27,903 nucleotides of DNA from JBBQWT01 sp038210375 (GTDB taxonomy: Bacteria; Acidobacteriota; Terriglobia; Terriglobales; Acidobacteriaceae). Shown here in pieces: positions 23,498-27,903 of the stretch. The stretch covers positions 1-27,903 of the forward strand of contig JBBQWT010000034.1 in NCBI GenBank assembly GCA_038210375.1. The letters run 5' to 3'. A program made the translations under genes and the position numbers. Within the stretch, counting starts at the first letter, position 1. The number at the start of each line of letters is the position of its first letter. The notes under the pieces are model-generated. The model was not told the origin of the DNA. It was given only the letters and a program-made list of their open reading frames with translations, and did no database searches.

Positions 23498-24685
23498 ATG
23501 TCCATTCCCCAGTTCCTCTACGCAATCGCCCTCGTGGGCACGCTGAGCAGCTCGATTTTCATTGCACTGGTCTTCGTGGCGGCGGTGCGCTACCGCCGCT
23601 TTCGCCCGGCCATCGATGCCCCGCCGGATATGGCTCCGCCGCCGGTCAGTTTGCTTAAGCCGGTGCATGGCGCCGAGCCGTTGCTTCGGGAAAACCTGGA
23701 AAGCTTTTTTCACCTGGACTATCCCCGCTACGAGATTTTGTTTTGCGCGCGCTTCGACGATGACGCCGGATTGACTGTGGCGCGCGAACTGTCCGCGGAG
23801 CATCCCGCCATCTCCACCCGGTTTCTGGTTACCGGGGAGCCGCATTATGTGAACGCCAAGGTGCAATCGCTGGAGGTGATGGCGGCGGCGGCGGAAAACG
23901 AGATCCTGGTGGTCAGCGACAGTGATGTTCACGTGGAGCCCGATTATCTGCGCGAGGTGGTGGAGCCCTTTCTGCGCGTGGTTCCCGGCCATCTGCCGGT
24001 GGGGCTGGTCACCTGCATCTATCGCGGCGTGCCCGCCGCCGGCTTCTGGGCCGGCCTCGAAGCGCTGGGCATGTCGGTGGAGATGACATCGGGCGTGCTC
24101 GTCGCCAACATGCTCGAAGGCATGAAGTTTGCCCTGGGACCGACCATGGCGACCCGTCAGGAGTGCGTGCGCAAGATCGGCGGGTGGGGTGTGCTGGCCA
24201 ATTATTGCGCCGACGATTATGTGCTGGGCAACCTGGTCAGCCAGGCGGGATACGAAGTAGTGCTGTCGCGCCACGTGATCGAGCACATCGTACTCAACCG
24301 CAGCATGAAGCAATCCCTGCTGCACCAGGTGCGCTGGATGCGCAGCACGCGCTTTTCGCGCCCCTGGGGACATCTTGGTACCGGCCTCACCTTCGCCATG
24401 CCCTTCGGCATGCTGGGCTTGTTGCTGGCGATCCGGGGCCAGCATCCGGCGTGGGGCATCGCCCTGTTTGCCTGGGCAGCCGGCGCGCGCATCGCGCAAT
24501 CACTGCTGGTCGGCTGGGGAATCACCCACGACCCGCGCTCATTGACGCGGGCGTGGCTCTACCCGCTGCGCGATCTATTGGGATTCTTCCTGTGGTGCGC
24601 CAGCTACCTGAGCAGCAAGATCACCTGGCGCGGGGAATGCTACCGGCTGGTGGCCGGCGGCCGCATGGTCAAATCGGAACCGTAG
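23498..24685 (+). CDS. hpnI: HpnI-type glycosyltransferase (GT21-like, hopanoid/ceramide family)
   Basis: A 395-aa membrane-bound family 2/21 glycosyltransferase. An N-terminal TM helix (about 5-27) is followed by the catalytic domain: SLLKPVHGAEPLLRENLESF, the DSD metal/nucleotide site at 141-143 (VVSDSDVHVEPDYL), GGWGVLANYCADDYVLG with the catalytic Asp pair, and HQVRWMRSTR (the QxxRW motif). Two or three C-terminal TM segments follow. This order matches ceramide glucosyltransferases and HpnI, which transfers N-acetylglucosamine to bacteriohopanetetrol. No other hpn genes are in the window, so the hopanoid role is a family-level inference. The ATG at 23498 is chosen because an earlier start would run through the tRNA. 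Confidence 0.8.
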   Translation: MSIPQFLYAIALVGTLSSSIFIALVFVAAVRYRRFRPAIDAPPDMAPPPVSLLKPVHGAEPLLRENLESFFHLDYPRYEILFCARFDDDAGLTVARELSAEHPAISTRFLVTGEPHYVNAKVQSLEVMAAAAENEILVVSDSDVHVEPDYLREVVEPFLRVVPGHLPVGLVTCIYRGVPAAGFWAGLEALGMSVEMTSGVLVANMLEGMKFALGPTMATRQECVRKIGGWGVLANYCADDYVLGNLVSQAGYEVVLSRHVIEHIVLNRSMKQSLLHQVRWMRSTRFSRPWGHLGTGLTFAMPFGMLGLLLAIRGQHPAWGIALFAWAAGARIAQSLLVGWGITHDPRSLTRAWLYPLRDLLGFFLWCASYLSSKITWRGECYRLVAGGRMVKSEP

Positions 24686-24780
24686 ATACTCTCGTGCGAG
24701 TGACACCTAGAGCATTTTCATAGTTGTCGTGTCCGATATCCGCATTCGAACAGCCAGAGATAATGACGGCACTGCACTCG

Positions 24781-24975
24781 TTTCCTCTTTCGGCCTTATG
24801 CGTTTCAACTTCAACCTTGGTCGCGAGTGTTGGTGGGAGCAGCGGATTTCAGAGATTGATTCACAACCAAGAGTTTTAGAGGCCAAGACTCCTTTCCATT
24901 TCGGTGGAAGCAGTGGGCTTCAGGCCACTGAATAGTTGATCTTTATGATTTGGGCTTTAGCCCCGGTGGGGAGTG
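24781..24975 (+). repeat. Dispersed intergenic repeat, locus 2, forward copy
   Basis: This aligns with the forward copy of locus 1 (15752-15940) and is even closer to the inverse of 15973-16118. Landmarks are TGCGTTTCAAC, GGGAGCAGCGGA, TTCACAACC, CGGTGGAAGC, a GTGGGCTTCAGGCCAC hairpin, GAATAGTTGAT and GGGCTTTAGCCCC. Confidence 0.7.
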
Positions 24976-25109
24976 ATCGCAGCAAACTTAAAGCTCGCTT
25001 CTAATCTGGTGAGGCCGATGCGGCAAGCTCCCGTAATTTGTTTCAGTATTTGCGATATTCATGAAGAAACGAAATCCCTTGCAGATGAAGGCGAGACCTT
25101 TAATCCGCA

Positions 25110-25245
25110 AGCACTCGCCGCCGGGGCTAAAGCCCCTTATCTAAACACGTCTTTTTCCGCGGCCTGAAGGCCGCTGCTTCCACCAAAGAACGAGAAATTC
25201 TAAATCGAGCGCCCTGGATGTGACCGGTCCTTGAAGGCCGCTATA
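25110..25245 (-). repeat. Dispersed intergenic repeat, locus 2, reverse copy
   Basis: On the minus strand it reads GGTGGAAGCAGCGGCCTTCA (about 25186 down), a GCGGCC hairpin, and GGGGCTTTAGCCCCGGCGG (about 25117). The outer end, near 25215-25240, has TGTGACC..CTTGAAGGCC like the partial copy of locus 1. It makes a second tail-to-tail pair with the copy at 24781. Confidence 0.6.
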
Positions 25246-25518
25246 TGCATTCTTCCCGGTTTCGTCCCTCTCCCGTGACCAGGGTCAAAGGCAGGCTTTG
25301 CGTAAAACCTGAGCGCTGATTTCTTGACGGTGCGGCTCGGTCAGTTGTTCTGGTTGCGGCAAGGAAACAAAAGGTTCCTCGGCGTTGCTCGGAATGACAA
25401 CTCCTATAGGGGTCGCTCTTTCCCGACACTTACGGGGAAGGTTGGCCCCCCCCCGGGCTTGTTCACCCTGCACACCGTTCCGCGGAACTCGCGCCGCACA
25501 GGATGCGAAAGACCGCGA
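25246..25518. other. Intergenic stretch before typA, with a fragment of another dispersed sequence
   Basis: There is no gene. Positions 25320-25405 contain GGCGTTGCTCGGAATGACAA, a phrase that recurs in intergenic DNA of many soil bacteria and yields spurious peptides such as ARNDN or VIPSNAEEP. A run of nine C residues (25446-25454) followed by GGG lies after it. No typA terminator was recognised. Confidence 0.4.
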
Positions 25519-27357
25519 TTACCCGCTGTGGGTGGCGGTCACGACAGTGACGTTGGCCTGCCGACGCGGACGCCGGTTGGCCTGCAGGATTTTCTTGCGC
25601 AGGCGCAGGGTCTTGGGCGTTACCTCGACAAATTCGTCGTCGGCGATAAATTCAATAGCCTGCTCCAGGCTCAAGGGCTTGAAGGGCACCAGGCGCACGG
25701 CTTCATCGGCGGTGGAAGAGCGCATGTTAGTCAACTTCTTTTCCCTGACCGCGTTGACGTCGAGATCGTTGTCGCGTGCGTTTTCGCCCACGATCATGCC
25801 TTCATACAGCTCTTCGCCCGGCCCCACGAACAGAGTGCCGCGCTCCTGCAATCCCCACAGCGCGTAGGCGGTGGAAGGGCCGCCGCGATCGGCGACCAGC
25901 ACTCCAGACTGGCGGTGAGGAATGTCTCCCTGCCACTGGATGTATCCGTCGAACAGGGAATTCATCACGATGGTGCCGCGAGTGTCGGTGAGCATCTCGC
26001 TGCGCAGCCCGATCAGGCCGCGGCTGGGGACGCGAAATTCCAGACGCACCCGCCCGTACCCGTGGTTATGCATCTTGCTCATCTCGCCCTTGCGCGGGCC
26101 CAGCCGCTCCATGACCACACCGATAAAGGTTTCGGGAACGTCGATGGTCAGCAGCTCTACCGGCTCCATGCGCTGGCCGTTCACGGTCTTAGTGACAATC
26201 TCGGGCTTGCCCACCATCAGCTCGTAGCCTTCGCGGCGCATGGTCTCGATGAGGATGGAAAGCTGCAGCTCGCCGCGTCCCATGACCTTGAATGAGTCGG
26301 TGGCGCCGGTGTCATCCACCCGCAGGGAGACGTTGGTCAGCAGCTCTTTTTGCAGGCGGTCTTTGATGTGACGCGAGGTTACGAACTGCCCGTCGCGCCC
26401 CGCGAACGGGGAAGTGTTGACAGTGAACTGCATGGCGATGGTGGGTTCGTCGATCACGATGCGCGCCAGCGGCGCCGGATCGGTAAAACTGGTGATGGTT
26501 TCGCCGATGGTGATGCCTTCGATGCCGGCGATGGCCACGATGTCCCCCACTTCGGTGACCTCGGTATTGATGCGGTCGAGGCCGCTGAAGGAAAAGAGCT
26601 TGGTGATCTTCACTTTTTGCAGGGTGCCATCGAGCTTGGCCACGCCTACTTCTTCGCCATTCTTCAGCGTACCGTTAAACACACGGGCAATCGCCAGCCG
26701 GCCCAGGTAGTCGCTGTAGTCGAGATTGGCCACCATGATTTGCAGGGTAGCTTCGGGCGATCCGCTGGGCGGAGGAATGGTCGCCAGGATGGAATCAAAC
26801 AGCGGCTGCAGGTCGGTCCCCGGGACCAGGTGGTCGGTGGTCGCGGTGCCCGCCTTGGCGTTGGTGTACAACACCGAAAAATCGAGCTGGTCTTCGCGCG
26901 CGTCGAGATCGATGAACAAGTCGTACACCGCGTTCAACACTTCCTGCGAGCGCGCATCGGGGCGGTCAATCTTGTTGATGATCACAATGGGCGGCAGGCC
27001 GGCTTCAAGGGCCTTGCCCAGCACGTACCGCGTTTGCGGCAGGGGGCCTTCGCTGGCGTCCACCAGCAGCATGACGCCATCGACCATCTTGAGCGCGCGT
27101 TCCACCTCGCCGCCGAAATCGCTGTGGCCGGGGGTATCGACGATGTTGATCTTGATGTCGTGATAATGGACGGCGGTGTTCTTGGCCAGAATAGTGATGC
27201 CGCGCTCGCGTTCGAGATCGTTGGAATCCATGACGCGCTCCACCACCGTCTGGTTGGCGCGAAAGGTGCCGCTCTGGCGGAGCATGGCGTCCACCAGCGT
27301 GGTCTTGCCGTGGTCAACGTGGGCGATGATGGCGATATTGCGGATGTGCGAATTCAA
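25519..27357 (-). CDS. typA: Translational GTPase TypA/BipA
   Basis: A 612-aa ribosome-associated GTPase related to EF-G and LepA, involved in 50S assembly and stress or low-temperature growth. The G domain has AHVDHGKTT (12-20), RERGITI, VDTPGHSDFGGEVERAL and INKIDRP. It is followed by the beta-barrel domain (SDYLGRLAIARVFNGT), the EF-G-like domains and the TypA-specific C-terminus (LTNMRSSTADEAVRL ... TPKTLRLRKKIL). The start is TTG at 27357, giving MNSHIRNIAIIAHVDHGKTT, the usual TypA N-terminus; GAGG lies nine bases upstream. An ATG at 27426 would add 23 unusual residues and has no ribosome site. The Csp gene upstream in the same direction is closed off by a terminator. Fully intact. Confidence 0.95.
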   Translation of the reverse strand: MNSHIRNIAIIAHVDHGKTTLVDAMLRQSGTFRANQTVVERVMDSNDLERERGITILAKNTAVHYHDIKINIVDTPGHSDFGGEVERALKMVDGVMLLVDASEGPLPQTRYVLGKALEAGLPPIVIINKIDRPDARSQEVLNAVYDLFIDLDAREDQLDFSVLYTNAKAGTATTDHLVPGTDLQPLFDSILATIPPPSGSPEATLQIMVANLDYSDYLGRLAIARVFNGTLKNGEEVGVAKLDGTLQKVKITKLFSFSGLDRINTEVTEVGDIVAIAGIEGITIGETITSFTDPAPLARIVIDEPTIAMQFTVNTSPFAGRDGQFVTSRHIKDRLQKELLTNVSLRVDDTGATDSFKVMGRGELQLSILIETMRREGYELMVGKPEIVTKTVNGQRMEPVELLTIDVPETFIGVVMERLGPRKGEMSKMHNHGYGRVRLEFRVPSRGLIGLRSEMLTDTRGTIVMNSLFDGYIQWQGDIPHRQSGVLVADRGGPSTAYALWGLQERGTLFVGPGEELYEGMIVGENARDNDLDVNAVREKKLTNMRSSTADEAVRLVPFKPLSLEQAIEFIADDEFVEVTPKTLRLRKKILQANRRPRRQANVTVVTATHSG

Positions 27358-27478
27358 AACTTGAAACCTCGGGGCCGCCGGGCGGCAATGGCTCCCAGCA
27401 TTCCGGGAGTGCCGGAGGGGAATCATCTTCGATAAAAATTGGGGTTGGGTGGGTAGGCGTTAAATGTGGGGAGCAAAC

Positions 27479-27505
27479 GAAAAGGGCGGCTGTTTAGACC
27501 GCCCT
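27479..27505 (-). terminator. Rho-independent terminator of the cold-shock gene
   Basis: On the minus strand AGGGCGG pairs with CCGCCCT around a nine-base loop, followed by TTTT. It begins about 26 bases after the stop of the cold-shock gene. Confidence 0.8.
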
Positions 27506-27530
27506 ATCGTTAAAACCGGCGACTTAGAAG

Positions 27531-27731
27531 TTAGACGGCTTGAACGTTCTCTGCCTGCCAGCCCTTAGGTCCCTTGACGACGTTGAACTGCACGGTCTGG
27601 CCCTCTTTCAAGCTGCGGAAACCGCCTGCCTGAATCGCCGAGAAGTGGACGAATACATCTTCGCCATTCTGGCGGCTGATAAAGCCAAAACCCTTAGCAT
27701 CATTGAACCATTTCACTGTTCCTTGTTCCAT
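27531..27731 (-). CDS. Cold-shock domain protein (CspA family)
   Basis: A 66-aa single-stranded nucleic-acid-binding protein made of one cold-shock domain. GTVKWFNDAKGFGFI carries RNP1 (KGFGFI, 13-18), and VFVHF (26-30) is RNP2. It ends KGPKGWQAENVQAV. Such proteins melt RNA structure and help translation in the cold or in stationary phase. The ATG at 27731 gives the usual MEQGTVKWF start, and AGGA lies about 12 bases upstream. A long leader, its own promoter and its own terminator make it a single-gene unit. Which Csp paralogue it is cannot be told from sequence alone. Confidence 0.95.
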   Translation of the reverse strand: MEQGTVKWFNDAKGFGFISRQNGEDVFVHFSAIQAGGFRSLKEGQTVQFNVVKGPKGWQAENVQAV

Positions 27732-27869
27732 TTGATTGAAATTCCTTTGTGTGTTTTTTTTGAAATAACGCTGAGAAGGAATCGGAGGATGTAAAAGAGA
27801 CAGGTAAGAGCTTTTAAGGCAGATACTGCTGCTCACGATCACAACCGCTTCTAATCTAACGCGTCTCTA

Positions 27870-27898
27870 ATTATAGGGATAAGGGATAGAGAATACAA
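27870..27898 (-). promoter_or_regulatory. Candidate promoter of the cold-shock gene
   Basis: On the minus strand TTGTAT (27898-27893), a 17-base spacer and a perfect TATAAT (27875-27870). Transcription would begin near 27863, giving a leader of about 130 nt, as in other csp mRNAs where the leader controls cold expression. Confidence 0.55.
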
Positions 27899-27903
27899 GC
27901 TTT

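Noticed and set aside
24729..24935. A 68-aa plus-strand frame
   Set aside because: It lies inside the dispersed repeat, where hairpins rather than codons explain the sequence.
25320..25520. Coding potential in the stretch before typA
   Set aside because: Its peptides (GVARNDN, VIPSNAEEP) are recurring artefacts of a dispersed intergenic sequence.
26350..27435. A 361-aa plus-strand frame opposite typA
   Set aside because: It is antisense to an unmistakable TypA, with His/Gln/Asp-rich shadow composition.

Overview
The window looks like a chromosomal segment from a soil-type acidobacterium, probably a Terriglobia relative. This rests on gene content and style: a kdp locus with a linked beta-barrel porin, a HpnI-type hopanoid glycosyltransferase, a Tat-exported GH30 enzyme, many TTG/GTG starts, and intergenic repeats built from small GC hairpins. 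No 16S gene or other phylogenetic marker is present, so the assignment is an inference.

Layout. Positions 1-130 hold the end of an upstream unit: a 13-residue lysine peptide gene and two terminators. Next come a MerR-type regulator (265-732), two exported proteins of unknown role (847-2957) and a frameshifted PAP2 phosphatase (3120-4057). Positions 4081-13633 form a complete Kdp potassium system. KdpD is cut into two divergent genes: the ATPase/USP sensor half on the minus strand and the DUF4118-GAF-kinase half on the plus strand. These are followed by kdpE, a 27-aa membrane peptide, kdpF, kdpA, kdpB, kdpC and a porin. An 11-bp-periodic operator precedes the kdpF unit. A similar operator precedes a 33-aa membrane peptide after the porin. 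A GH30 hydrolase (minus strand) follows.

Positions 15335-16250 hold two small ORFs and a tail-to-tail pair of dispersed repeats. Positions 16250-18485 (minus strand) hold a four-gene metal-handling unit: a Cys-rich exported peptide, a beta-barrel protein, a MerP-like HMA protein and a MerT-like membrane protein. The MerP-like gene has an in-frame TGA exactly where the first Cys of the metal-binding CxxC should be. A 17-nt hairpin follows 11 nt downstream. The simplest reading is a selenoprotein with a UxxC metal site, and this is the most interesting item in the window.

Positions 18.6-23.4 kb look like an accessory segment that is partly lower in GC: a beta-propeller protein, a gamma-glutamyltranspeptidase, a TM/coiled-coil protein between short inverted repeats, and the decayed C-terminus of a large serine recombinase running into tRNA-Pro(GGG). 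The remainder is core-like: HpnI-type glycosyltransferase, a second tail-to-tail repeat pair, the translational GTPase TypA/BipA, and a cold-shock protein with a long leader and its own terminator. No CRISPR array, rRNA or intact transposase was seen.
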